From Paulinella micropora (taxonomy: Eukaryota; Cercozoa; Imbricatea; Euglyphida; Paulinellidae): a stretch of 64,000 bases of DNA. Below are positions 29,361 to 41,200 of this stretch, one piece after another. The DNA lies in assembly GCA_019918135.1 (NCBI GenBank), contig WBZZ01006425.1, positions 48,501 to 112,500 on the forward strand, in the 5' to 3' direction. Below the pieces are notes generated by a model. The model worked only from the letters and a program-made list of their open reading frames with translations. It searched no databases and was not told the DNA's origin. Numbering within the stretch: the first letter of the stretch is position 1; every line of letters starts with the position of its first letter. Made by a program: the position numbers and the translations under genes.

Positions 29361-32300
29361 CTAATCTTTTGCAGCCTTGATGCGGTACAAGAGCCCGGTG
29401 GCGTCGAGTGTTTGTATAGCCTTGAGAAAGACAAACGAGGTAGGACGAGCGGTCAAGCCAGTATATTGGCCAGAGGCTTGTGCTTGGGCACAAGATCTGG
29501 TCAGACAGGTAGCTTGCCCCGTGGCTGGGTCCCCAAAGCCAATACGCCCACATAAGTTGCAGATGAAGTCGCAGCGGGAATCTGAGGTTTCGAGCACTTG
29601 TTTGAGGAGAGAAGTAGAGCCAGCCTGCACGCTGGAATTGAGAGTCATGGGGTCAAACTTGCTAGCACCGTCGACCTTGCTGGACTTGGTGCCTTGGTGA
29701 GTCAGGGGGTCGATGCCCCCGCGGTGTCGTGCCTTGAATTGAATCTCGGAAGTCTTCTCTTCAGCCATGTAGTATTGAAAGCCAAAGAGGGCCGCTGCGG
29801 CCTGGCCGCCGGGGGCCGCGGCCTGCTGCTGGCCTAGCACACCCGCACGCGCCAGGCGCCCCAGCAGCCACTTTTCTTCACGCTCCACCCAAGCCACCAG
29901 CTCCAGCCCGCTGGCGCGGGCTGGAAGGGGGGCAGGGGGGGTTCGGGGGGCAGCATGCCCCCCGGCGGGCTGGGCATGCCCCCCGGGCCCCCCAAGAGAG
30001 AGCAGCAGGACCTTGCTGAGGGCGGCGAGGGCGGCCCCCCCGCCGACCCTAACTGCGCCGGCTCGCCGCAGCCAGTGCTGCAGGCAGCGCTTCCAGAGCT
30101 TGGCGGGGGTGGGCAGGCAGAGCGACTCCAGGACCCACCGGAAGTCGGGGCGCCACTCCAACCCGCTAGCGCGGGATGGAAGGGAGGCAGGGGGGGTTCG
30201 GGGGACAGCATGCCCCCCGGCGCTAGCGGGCTGGGCGGTGTGCATGAGTATTTCCTGGTTCCAGGGCCAGACGTGGGTGGCGGAGCCACCCGTGATTTGG
30301 TTAATGAGTTCCGGCCCCTGCTGCGCCACGAGCCGTGTCTGCAGGGTGGTGAGGCAGTCGTTGATGGTTTTGCGGAACATTTGCGAGGGCCCGAGCAGCA
30401 CGGCGGGGCGTTCCCCCGTGGGCAGGTAGGGCAGGCAGCGGTCGGGGAGCATGACGCAGACGGTGCACTTTTGTCCCGACGTGTTGGTTATTTTGTCGCC
30501 GTGCTGGAAGGTGGCGAGGCGGACAGTGACGACCCGCGCGCTGGCCTGGTAGCGGCCGCCGGGGGAGAGCGGGCGCAGGAGTTCGGCAAGGGCCCCCGCG
30601 GAGGGATCGGGGTCCGCCACGCACAGCGCAAGGGGCCCCACGGCGGCCCGCCCCGGGGTCGACGCTCCATCGTCTGCGGCGGAGTGGATGGCAAGGTAGG
30701 TCTGGGCGACCACGCCGCGCACCGCTGCGCGCACCTCGCGGACCACGCTTTCCTGCGTCGTGAGGCCCACCGCGGCCCCGCCGCCGCCGAGCCGGCCCGC
30801 AACATGTACGGGCTCTCCGCCGAGCGCCCGCAGCAGCCTGTCGCCCTGCAGAACCAGGCGGCCCACTGCGGGGAGTCCCAGGCCTGCGTAGGGGCTCTCC
30901 CCGCGCTGGGCCTGCGCCGACAACAGGTAACCCTCCGCCGCCCTGACCGCGCCGCTGCCGCCACCACCACCCCAACCCCCCCGCCAGACCTGCGACAGGC
31001 GCCCGGCCCTGCGCAGCGCCTGCTCGTGCAACAGCGCGCGGGAACTGCATTCGCGCAGCCTCTCCCAGCCCCCCAGCCCGCTGGCGCGGGCTGGAAGGGT
31101 GGCTGGGGGGGTTCGGGGGGCAGCATGCCCCCCGGCGGCCAGCGGGCTGGGCCGGAGTTGGAAGGTGTCGCGGTAGCTCTTGTGCTCGACGCGGGCAAAG
31201 ACTCCGCGGTCGACGGCGCCCTGTGACCAGACGGTTCCGTCGTCCTGGTTGTGGGACCAGGCGCGGTACGCGACTGGTATTGACGCCCAAGGGCTGCAAC
31301 CCCACGGTGCAGGCCGTCAGGGGCGCCTCCAGCAAGCTGCGCTGGCCGTACAGGAGTTCTTTGGTGGAGTTGGCCAGGACACGCCCGGGCCGGTGCTGTG
31401 CAATCGCTTGAGTCTGCAACCCCGCCGCATACACCAAGCGGGGCCCCGTCACGTGCTCGTGGAACAGGGTCAGCGAGGACGAAAAACCCAGGTGCCGCGC
31501 CGGCGACACGTCCACCCAGTCCACCCCCAGCCCGCTACCGCGGGCTGGAGGGAGGGCGGACTGCCCCCGGGGCGGGGGCATGCTGCCCCCCAAACTCTCC
31601 CTGCCCTCCTTCCAGCCCGCTTTAGCGGGCTGGCTGGCGAGCTTGGCTAGGCTCTCGCAGCCGAGCTGGCAGGCGGCTTCTTGGACGGAGAGCCAGGCGA
31701 GCACCCCGGCCTCGCGCAGCGCGCGCCAGCAAGCGAGGTCCTCGGAGGTAGCGACGCGTGCACAGTTGCTGATTTCGTAGGACAAGCCTGGCGTGGGCGC
31801 CAGGGGGAGTCCGCAGAGAGCGCGCAGGCGCTTCAAACCCCAGGCCCGCCGTACCAGAGTGGGCAGTACCACCCGTTCTCGGTCCACGTGCAACACGGGG
31901 GGGGCCAGGCGGCCGGGGTGAACGTGGATGAGCAGGCGGCGTTCTGTATGGTCGAGCAGGACCCCCAGGTGTCGCAGCGCCAGCCCCCCCGCCTCCAGCA
32001 CGTGCGTGCGCTGTGCGCCTCGCTTGAGGGTGCGTAGCTGACGTGCCAGCACCTCCGCAGCCTCCGCCCCCCCCAGTACGAACCCAATCAAACGCCCGAA
32101 ACACTCCACCGCATAAGATCCCGACCCCGGAGATCCGCGGAGGCACGGCATGGCGCACAGCGCAGCACGAGCCAGTCTTCCAAGGCGCCCGACCACTCAG
32201 GCGGCAGCTCGGGCACAATGGTAGTGAAGAGTGCCAGACGCTTATCGTAGCCCGACTTGCTGGACTTGCTGGTTTCGCAGGGGTCCAGGAAGCCCATCTG

Positions 32301-35146
32301 TGATATATCGAAGCGCTGGTCCGAGGTCATGCCCTGGCCGTTCGGCACCATCTGGCACACGCGCCTGGCCAGCGAGTACTTCTTGGCCAAGTTTCCCCGG
32401 AATTGTTGCAGTACGCGCTGCAGTGGTTGCCCGTCCTCGCCCGTGCCAGGGCCACGGGGGCGGCCCCTGCCACGGGCCTGTCCCTGGGCGAGGTGAACTC
32501 TTGAAAAGTTCGACTAAGCTGGCGCGAGTCAAACAAGTGCGCGGGAGGAACACACACCGCCAATCCCGCCCAGGAAGCCAGGCGGGATTGCAGGCAAACC
32601 CTTTCCTTGTTCGCCGCGCGCTTTAGGTTGTGGGCGTAAAGCTGGGCCAGTGTCAGCACCGCTCTGTTATGCAGGGCCAGCGGGTCCGACAAACCTGCCT
32701 GCCGTGGGACCCCCTGGCTGCCTAATACCCCCGGCAGCCCCGCCTCCGCCCGACAAAGCATACGGGCGCTATCCGCTATGTGTTCTGCCTTGCGCTCGTC
32801 GCCGTAGGCTGCAACCTCCTGCTCGCGCTCCTCGTCCAGAGAGTAGCTGGCAATTAGCGTCCAAACCGCCGGGGGCAGCCCCTGGGCGACCGTCGCCTGA
32901 GCCTGCCGCCGCAAGTATTGTGCGAGCCACAGCCGTTCCCCTGGAAAGATGTGCAACAGGTACCGCTGCCGCAGCCACCACAAGCCCTGCCGTTCTATCT
33001 CCTCGACGCTGGCCTCCTTACTGCGCAGAAGCCACAGCTGTCCCAAACGAAAAAGTGCCTGACGACGCGTGCGCACGCCCTCATTGAGCTGCCAGGAACG
33101 CTCCAGCAGGTCGACGTACAGCGCCTCGACTGCCGGGTCGTCCCCGCGCACCACCAACTGCCGCAGCCTGGCCCAAGAATCCACACCCAGCGCACGCCAG
33201 AGCAAAACCATAGGCAGATCACAGGGTTGCCAGACAAAGACCCGAGCGCTGAGGACGGGCTGGGCCGAGTCGTTCTTAACCTGCGCCCGGACAAACTGAG
33301 CTGCACACTCGCGAGGGAGCGCCGCGGAGGTAGTACGCGGGCAGCGCCACTCTAGTGCGTGCTTCGTCCAATCCGCGGCAAAATCACGCGGCGGTTTGTT
33401 TTCCACATTCCCGAAATCCTGCGCCAGCGTCAGATCACTGCCTGCTTCGTTCCCTTGCTGGTTATCCCCGACACAGGGGTACAGCAGCAGGCGGTGATGT
33501 GTTTTTGTTCTGATCACAGCACCCTCCTGGTTGCGCATGTTTGCGACGTGGTACTCCGCCGTTGTCTGTTTAGCCGCCCCTCCCAGTAACTCGTCCTCCT
33601 TCTCTACGCTTTCTTCTTCTTCTTCTTCTTCTTCTTCTTCTTCTTCTTCTTCTTCTTCTTCTTCTTCTTCTTCTTCTTCTGCCTCGTCTTCTTCGGCCGC
33701 CTCTTCTTCGGCCGCCTCTTCTTCTCCCGCCTCTTCTTCTCCCGCCTCTTCTTCTGCCGCCTCTTCTTCTTCCGCCTCTTCTTCTTCCGCCTCTTCTTCT
33801 TCCGCCTCTTCTTCGGCCGGATCCCCATCTTCCTCCTCTTCTTCTAGCTCGATCTCGTGGTCATTGTCCTCCTCTTCTACTTCTTTTTCTTCCCCTTCTT
33901 CCCGTGGGGCCTCGACCTCCTCCTCCTCCTCCTCCTCCTCGTCCTGTTTCTTTTTTTCTTGCTTCTTTTTGCTTTTTTTGGCTCCACACCGGGCCGTTCC
34001 CTTTTGGGAGCAGCCGTGCCCGTTTTTCTGGGGGCTGCTGTCGCCGGCCCCAGCGCTGCTCAGCTGGTGCCAACGGGCAGTCAGCGCCTCCCGGGCCGCT
34101 GGCCTTGGTTCTTTCAGTCTTGTCGGCTTGCCCCGTACGCCACGCCACGGCTCGCCGCCTAGTCCCCCCGGTGTGCTAGCCCCCGCACAAAGCTTGTAAA
34201 CTTCTCGAACTACCTGGCCTGGCTGCTGCCCCAACTGGGAAGTACGACAGAGGGACGTATCTGGGGCACGCCCGCTGATGGCATTGTTCCGCCTATCCCA
34301 TTGACGGATTAACGCATGATCCAAGGGGGGAATCTCGCGCCCCTCCAGCGCCCAACACACGCCGTCCAGCAGAACGAACGGCACCCACGAACCTATCTCC
34401 ATCCCCGTCAGCGTGCGTTGCAAGTGGTCGCCCGCGTGAAGACGCAGCCAGCGCTCGCTCTCGGCCCAGCTCCTCAGCGCGCTGGGGGGTGGTAGGTTTA
34501 TTGGCCAAGGCAGCGACAACAGCCGAATTACCTCCGGGGGTGGAAACAGCTCACCCGGCTCAGCCGGCACTTCAGTCAAGGCGCGGCCTGCGCCCTGGCA
34601 CTCAAACAAAGACCAGCTCACCCGCACCAGCAGACCTGCCGACCACGTTCCACCCATTTCGCACACCTGTTCCAAGCACCCACTGGGGTCCTCGAAACCA
34701 GCGAACTCGACGCCCAGCTTTAGTACGTAGCGCTTCCCCGAGTCAGTCGTCGTCATGCGCGGGGGGATTGTTACTAACCTGGGTACACACAGCCTCGCGC
34801 CGCCCTCGGGCTGGGCCTCTAGCCAAGGACCCAACGCATTACGCAGCGCACTGCCTTGATTTCTTTTTTTGCGCAGACGCTCAAACTCCTGTGCATCCAC
34901 CTGTCGCAACCGCAACTGCGCCGACAGCTTGGCCACCTGTTTGGGTGCTGCGTACAACACAAAATAGCGCAAGCTTTCTACTGCCCCGCGGTTGAGCTTG
35001 AATTCTTCTTCTAGAAACGCTAGCGCCAAAGACCCTGATTCTTCCACTGTTGCAAGAGCCTGGGGGGCTGGCAGCGCCGCTAGGTCTGCGTCTGTTTCTT
35101 CTTGTTCACGTATGATAGCCGCTATCGCAGCCGCGTCCGCCTGCAT
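29361..35146 (-). CDS. DNA-directed RNA polymerase second-largest subunit (RPB2-like), in four frame segments
   Basis: ATG at 35146. Segment 1 (to about 32430) carries the lobe region, with CDLPMVLLWRALGVDSW matching the RPB2 'ALGV/I' motif, and a huge acidic insert. Segment 2 (32390-32110) holds FLDPCETSKSSKSG and KRLALFTTIV, the counterpart of PAETPEG..GLVKNL. Segment 3 (32196-31280) holds RRLLIHVHPGRLAPPVLHV and GLQTQAIAQHRPGRVL. Segment 4 (31280-29361) holds VAYRAWSHNQDD, QGAVDRGVF, FQHGDKITNTSGQKCT and the C-terminal zinc ribbon (CNLCGRIGF). It should pair with an RPB1-like subunit to transcribe viral genes. Some otherwise invariant residues differ. Four palindromic elements lie inside. 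The frame changes (about 32430, 32150, 31280) may be introns, indels or decay. Confidence 0.8.
29902..29992 (+). repeat. Double-hairpin palindromic element, copy 8, with extra half
   Basis: Complete CCAGCCCGCTGGCGCGGGCTGG hairpin, linker and GGGGGGCAGCATGCCCCCC, followed by a second GCGGGCTGGGCATGCCCCCC. In frame inside RPB2. Confidence 0.9.
30155..30230 (+). repeat. Double-hairpin palindromic element, copy 9
   Basis: CCAACCCGCTAGCGCGGGATGG, linker with TTCGG, GGGGACAGCATGCCCCCC, then GCGCTAGCGGGCTGGG. Some stem pairs are mutated. In frame inside RPB2. Confidence 0.85.
31070..31152 (+). repeat. Double-hairpin palindromic element, copy 10
   Basis: CCAGCCCGCTGGCGCGGGCTGG, linker CTGGGGGGGTTCGG, GGGGGGCAGCATGCCCCCC and a trailing CCAGCGGGCTGGGC. 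In frame in RPB2 after the AVDRGVF motif. Confidence 0.9.
31528..31636 (-). repeat. Double-hairpin palindromic elements, reversed compound copy
   Basis: CCAGCCCGCTACCGCGGGCTGG, GGGGGCATGCTGCCCCCC and a second CCAGCCCGC/GCGGGCTGG stem in one 109-base block. Opposite orientation to the others in this gene. Confidence 0.85.
33604..33850 (-). repeat. (CTT)n coding repeat, poly-Glu insert of RPB2
   Basis: About 250 bases of CTT/CTC codons encode an almost pure Glu tract with Ala spacers (EEEAEEEEAEEE). Unusual in an RNA polymerase subunit and likely surface-exposed. Confidence 0.85.
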
Positions 35147-35519
35147 CGTTGACTGCCCTAAACCGTGTCCACTCTTGCGAAAAATCCTTCCCCTCCTCTC
35201 TATTTGTGTGCTTCCCCTTCTCCTCAAGAGGGGAGAGGGGAGAAAGCAAGAGGGGCGGGATAAGCTCTTCCCCCCCCCTCCCTGTCCCCCCGCTCGCTTC
35301 TTGCCTTTTCCCCCGCCCTCCTCTCCCCCCCCCCCCCCCCTCCCTCTCCCCTCCCCCCCTCCTTCCCCAAAATAAGAGAAAAAGATCTTATTTTGGGGAA
35401 GCCAGAGCTGCGAACGGGTGCTGGACTATCTCCAAAAGCACACGTGTCTGTGCCTGACATTGGGGCCCGAAAGTTTTGTAATTAACTACAGCCTCTCTCC
35501 TCCCTCCCCGCCCTCTTTT
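35147..35519. other. Spacer with purine and pyrimidine inverted tracts
   Basis: No gene seen. It contains GAGGGGAGAGGGGAGAAAGC, C8-C17 runs, and an inverted pair AAAATAAGAGAAAAAGATC / TTATTTTGGGGAAG around 35370-35400. It separates RPB2 from the next minus-strand gene. Confidence 0.45.
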
Positions 35520-37944
35520 TTAAACACAACGCGCTAGTATCTTCTTAGCGGCCGCCGCGAATTGGGTAAGCTCGTGCGCAAGCCAGGTCCGCTGAAGCCA
35601 CCTAGAAAAGGGTTCAGCCAAGTGCTCTGTATTACTCCACTGCCACTCCGGTGGTAGCAAAAGCTCCGGCATGTCCCACCGACAACTCCGGCGCGCGAAT
35701 GCCGCCACCTCCGCCCAAAGATCCAGCGCCCCTGTCACGCAAAGCCGGGCCTCTGACGTCAAAGTACGAGAACAGCGCAGCAACTCAGGGGCGGGTGTGT
35801 TTAGGGACGCTCGCGTTAGTAGCTGGCCCCACGGCGCTGCGCCTGGCTGAAATCGCAGCCCGCCAGCCACGCCAGCGTCGTCGTTGTCATCGTTGTTACC
35901 TGCAGCCCACCCTCCGGCGAGCCTAGCCTCGTCTACCTGTCCCAGCAATTGGTACTCTTCGCGACAGCTTTCCTGCAGAGACAACCTGGCCGCCGACCGG
36001 CCGGCCAGGTCCGTCAAGAGCCCTTGGACCAGACAGTCGTACCCCTGCAGAGCTTGCAGCCACAGCCTGCCTAGCCCCGGCCGAATAGATTCTTCAAAGT
36101 AGCCACGGCAAGACTGCGGGCGGGCGTAAGCTATCCGACCTCCGGTCCAATAGATAGACAATAGCCACAAGGAACACACCAGCGCCCTTCGTTCTTGCCA
36201 GATAGGACCCAACAGATACGCCTCGAGGCCAATCTGCCTAGCTGGCTCTTTTTTTTCTTCCTCACCACTTTCTCCTCCTCCTCCTGTAAACAGCAGCGAA
36301 TGCCCCGCCAGTGGATCGGACTCCTGTCCCCAGGCACGTTGTTGCACCTCGGTACACAAGGCCTGCAGCTGCTCGACCAGCAACTGTCCCCCCGGGCCTG
36401 CCGACGATGGTGCCAAGGCATGCGCGCCCGCCAAGAGCTGCCGGTACCGACCGAGCGCTTGCCTGTGGTACGAACGCGCATGCTGGGCCACTAGTTTTTC
36501 GTACGCACCGCTCAGGGCCTCGCAAGCCCCCCAATCCGTGCACCCCGCACTTCCACCCGGACTGTCTAGCCCCTCTCTCAATCTCTCGAGCTTGGGCAAT
36601 AGTCCATGGAATAGTTGTACAAGCATACAGGCCAAGATGCCGCGCGCTCCGTCGAACAGTGGGCGCGTGGAGGAGGCGTCGGCTGTACCCCTCCGTGAGC
36701 CTCCGTAGCCCACAGCTGGTGCGCCTGGACTTGTTCGATAAAGCACGGAGAGTTTGCTGTCTCTAGTACATCCCTAATGGAACATGCACTCTGCGAGAGA
36801 GATTGAGCACGTTCAGCCAGATCTGAACAAAATGCTGCCCCAGCCAGTCGACTGACAGGCAGTCTCCTCCTCCTCCTCCTCCGCCAGTGCCCCGTGCGGG
36901 CAGGCTGGGCTGCGTATCGGCGAACGGGTTGAGCACCGCCGATACGCAAGTGCCCTCCCCAGCTGCCAGCAGCGCCTGCAGCCGCTCCCAGCCCTCGTAG
37001 CGGGGCAGGGCTCTTGCCCACTCCCGAAATGAATCCTGGCCTGGCAGCACCGGGGCCTGGTCCGGGGAGCTCCAGACGGCCAGCACACAAGACTCCAGCG
37101 CCGGCAGGGCCGCGCGCTCCCAGACCGTCTCTCCAGCCAAGGCGCCGCCCTGATAGGCTGCCACCAGAATCTCTGCACTCGCGCCGCGCGCGGCGCCCAG
37201 CAGACACTCGTCTTGGCAGCGTCTAAGACCCACAGCAAAACAATGTAAGGCCCAACGCCTGGCTGCGCCTTCAGAGTCCCGGGCTCTAAAACTTTGGAGT
37301 GCAGCGGTTCTTGTCAGCACCGTCGGCGGGGGTGTGATTCGGAAGGCGGCTACCAGCCGGGCCACCGTCTGCCACAATAGAACGTCCACTTGTGCCGGCT
37401 CGCTGCTCTGCCGGCGCTGGGTAAAGTGCTGCGTCAGCCCCAGCAGCGGCCAGCCGCGCCTACCCTGCAAATAGGACAGGCCTCTTTCCAAGCAGCTACC
37501 GACCGCCAACAGCCGTGGCAGGGGCGTGTCCGCTAGCTCCCGTGTGTTCCCGAACATGCTCTGCAGCGACACGGCCTCCGACAAAAAGCCTTCTAGCTGT
37601 GCTCGCACGGGGGGTGGTAGGGTGCGCTCGCCCGCAGTCCTGGCTTGCAGAACTCGCCGGATGTTCTGGCTGACGAACGACAAGGGGCGTTCCAGCAACC
37701 ATGCTGGGTTGGGGAAGAACACGTAGACCAGTAAATCGCGAAAGCAAAGCACCGCATGCCTGCGGCCCACCGCACAAAAACTCGTGCTTGCAAACTCTGG
37801 GCAGCACATGTGTGCTGCATGCATGAACACGCACTCGTGCTCGCACTCATGCCCCCAGGCCTGATCGCCGTCGTTGCCTCCCCACCCCTGAGTTGCGCAA
37901 GCGCGTCGACCACTGCTACATGGTGCGCGGCCGCCCTCTGACAT
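35520..37944 (-). CDS. Unknown protein in two long ORFs, probably one broken gene
   Basis: ATG at 37944 opens a 394-codon frame ending at 36763. It has a His/Cys-rich start (CEHECVFMHAAHMCC) and an alpha-helical body. A middle frame contains VLETANSPCFIEQVQAHQLW, and a third frame, open to 35520, contains GILACMLVQLFHGLLPKL and ends KKILARCV. All three stretches are protein-like and in order, so a single protein of roughly 800 residues broken near 36770 and 36680 is likely. The His/Cys cluster may bind zinc. No signal peptide or membrane helix. I do not recognise a family; a tegument or packaging role would be a guess. Confidence 0.5.
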
Positions 37945-38260
37945 CTTTGTACAAAGCATCGACTGTCCAAGACCATCGTTACACTTGTTCCTCCTACTTC
38001 CTTCCTGCCCTCTTTCGTTTTTTTGTCTTCAGAGGGGGAGGAGAGTGGAGAGAAATAAAAGAGGGGGAAAGAGGAGGGAGCGACAGAGAAAAGAAAAAGG
38101 GGGAGAAGGGAAGGCGACACCTTGGCGCCCCCCTCCCCTCCCTCCCCCCTTCCCCCTTTTTTTTTCCTTTAGGTGTTAAACACAAAAACCAAAACTAGCT
38201 TTTTTTTCTTGTGATTAAAAAAAAAAGGTGGAAGCAAGGGAGAGAGAGAGAGAAAAAGAA
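37945..38260. other. Divergent spacer with purine-then-pyrimidine tract
   Basis: Separates divergent genes. A purine-rich run (38030-38120) is mirrored by a pyrimidine-rich run (38128-38172) and can pair in part. The + gene is preceded by TGATTAAAAAAAAAAGG and a GAGAGAGAGAGA leader. Confidence 0.5.
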
Positions 38261-41200
38261 ATGTGGGCATATGAGCTACTGATCGCAGCCTGCATGATAG
38301 CACGCTGCGCTGTCGAGGTCAGGGCCGCCACGCTGCGCAGCGTCGTGACCGATTCGGTACAGCGGAACGACGAGTATGGACTGAGCGAGGCCGTCACTGA
38401 ACATCTACTGACCCTAGACTTTGAACTCTGCCAACGTCCCTTTGCCCATGCCCCCGATGAGATCAGATTGTTGCTAAATCTGACCGGAGGCAGACGTGTC
38501 CCCGTTAAGATCAGCTGTAACGGCGTCTTCCACGAGACGCTACTCCGGCCGCTCGAGTACCTACCCTTGCAGCTCAAGTTGCACGAGCACATCTCGTGCG
38601 AGGGCGACGTGGTCAACCAAGCGCTTGTGACAGGAGGCGACCAAGTAGGCTCCCTGTACGGCAAAACAGCGGGAGCCGATGCCACCCTTAGTCAGGCCTT
38701 GGGAGAACTGCTGGCTCACGACTGGAACTCACCCGGCAGCTCGGGCGGGGGGATGCCCCGCCGGGTTCTGTTGCAACAAACAGTGCCGTCTCCCCAGGAA
38801 GCAATGCCCCAGGGCAGCCCCGGGCTCTCCCCCGCGGCACCCCTGTGCGGGGGCGTCCCGGCGGATTGTGCGAGCATGCAACATTACCACCCGCAGGTTC
38901 TGTGGGACTACCAGAAGAGTTACATGGAAGCGAACGTCTACGACTACGGCGAGACTCTGATCCGGGGCGCCAAGCTGGCCAAACTCTTTCTGCACGAGCT
39001 CAACTACAGCCGCCGTTGTCTAGCACCTTTGCTCTGTAGCCTAGGCGACGGAGGTCGGGGCGGGTTTGTGGGGCTCGCTGTGCATCAGCGCCGGGCGCTA
39101 GAGATGCACCAAACGCAAGCACGGATTCGCTTGGCCACGGCGTACAGAACGTCGTTTATCCCGGCCGAAAAACCAGGGGACAGTGAGAGGACACAAAAGT
39201 TGGAAACGGCGCTTGCTGCCTCACTGGCAATCATGGGAGGTACGGCGTTAGCTATGCCGGTGATAGGGAACGCATTTGCGATTGGGGCGGGGTTCAGCGC
39301 AATGGTTACTGGGATCTGGCTAGGTATTCAAAAAAAACAGGATGGTAAACAAACGGTCGAGCCCGACGACGAACAGACAGACAATATGTGGGACGAGTTC
39401 CTGCAGAACGACAAGAGCAGACAGCTGGTAGGCTGGACGCCCGTGGACGGGCGGCAGGCGTGCGCAGCCGCCCAGAGCCAATACTGGGAGCAGCTGGTTT
39501 TGGCGCGGCAGGTGCCGAGCTATGTGCTCGACATTAATCGCGTGGTATTCGGGGGCGACGCCAACGCGCCCCAGCCGGCGCCCCTAGATCCCGGACCGCT
39601 GAGGAGCGTCCTGACCGCCACCGCCATGTATGCCTGGCTGCAAAAGGCACGCCTAGCTCCTCAGTACGAGTACGACGACAACACAGGCAGCGCCCGCGGG
39701 GTGGACTTGGTGACCGCGAAGCACCAGCTGCCCCCGGCACGGCGGGGCTACCCGCTCCAGTGGCAGTGGGATACCCCTTGTCGCCCACTGGCGCAGTCTC
39801 AGCCATACGAGGCGCGCAAGGAGAGCGAAGCCTGCCGGGGGACGAGGGAGTCGTCGCAGCCGGGGCCCAACGCGCTGTACCCACGAGTCTTTGCCAGCGA
39901 TAACCGCTGCAAATTCACCCCGGGCTCTGACAACGCGCGGGACACACAGGAGGCTTTCTCCTGCATCCCCGCGCGGGTGTTCCTTCGCCCCGGCGCCAGC
40001 CACCGCTGGAACAGCAGCGCCTGTGAGGGCCGGAGCGAGCGCGAGCTGTACTGCGGCCTGGCCGCGGACAACGCCGAATCGGCCAAGCTGGCCGCCGAAT
40101 GCTCGGGGGGGAGCGCCGCGGACCTGCGCGCCGACTTGCTCGACAGCCTGTGGCTGCTGCTGGACGAAGATGGCGGCGGGTTCATCGAACCGCAGTACAC
40201 CCAGGAGAAAGAGCTGGACCAGTTCCGCCGCTATTTCTGCACGGACGGCAAGCTGGCCGCAAGCCAGTTTTGGTTTCGCTCGGCGGGCGACCCCGGCAGC
40301 CCCGGCTGGCTCCAGGGCGCCGAGTGTCCCTGCGCTGAGTCGACCAACGAGGGGCTCCGTGGCTGCCCCGTGAACCCTTGGGAGCGCCTGGACCCCCGCC
40401 CGGGCCCTGACCACGGGCTGCTCCGTACCCACGGCCAGGTCCAGGCCTGCGTGCGCAACCGCGGGCACAGCTACTGCACGCCGCTGCTGGACTTTGGCTC
40501 CATGCACGCCGAGCTGCGCCAGGCGCCCGCTGCCATGGAAGACAGGTGCAACACGTCCTTCATGAACGCGCTCGGTGATGTCGCCAAAGCCTCGGCCGCG
40601 AACCTCAAGGCGCTCATGCTGTACACCGAAGGCCAGATCAAGTCGCTGGAAGCGCTGGGCTTCAACTGCAGCGAGGCCCGCCGCCTGTGCCAGCAGGCCC
40701 CCGACGGAGGAAACGAGTACTTCCGGTGGGTAGCGCTGGTACAGCACTGCTACGGGGCCGCCACGGCGACGGCGGAGCAACAGCAACAGCAGCAGCAGCA
40801 GGGCGGAGGTGAGGTGCAGGCTGTCGAGGGCGCCACCTGCCGCCACCCTGACTCCACGACCCCCACGCGCCTGCCCCCTTTCAACCGCGGCTTCCTCAGC
40901 AAGGAGTCCTACGACATCGGCATAGGAGGCACCGTCATAGAGCCTGGCTACAGGACCAGGTCGGGCATCGACTACGAGACACGTTGCAAGCCCAACTACG
41001 CCGTGTCCGAGAGCACCGAGACGCTGCGCCTCACGGTGGCCAAGGCTGCGCTGGACGTGTCTGCCAACGCCGCGGCGCTGGAAAACTTTGTGTCCGAGGT
41101 GATGGGCAGCGGCTCCGACGGAATCGTAGCCATCCAACCCGCAGCCAACGGCGCCGAGCTGCTGGCTAACGCCTCCTTACACGTACGCTGGCGGGCCGCC

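Noticed and set aside
33531-34199. Poly-Ser ORF on the + strand opposite RPB2
   Set aside because: Shadow of the (CTT)n tract that encodes the Glu insert on the other strand.
36763-37944. CEHECVFMHAAHMCC region as a herpesvirus UL32-type packaging protein
   Set aside because: Only a Cys/His cluster is shared; the remaining pattern does not match.
39653-41137. 494-codon minus-strand ORF opposite the large glycoprotein
   Set aside because: GC-rich shadow ORF; the + strand ORF has signal peptide, helix and glycosylation sites.
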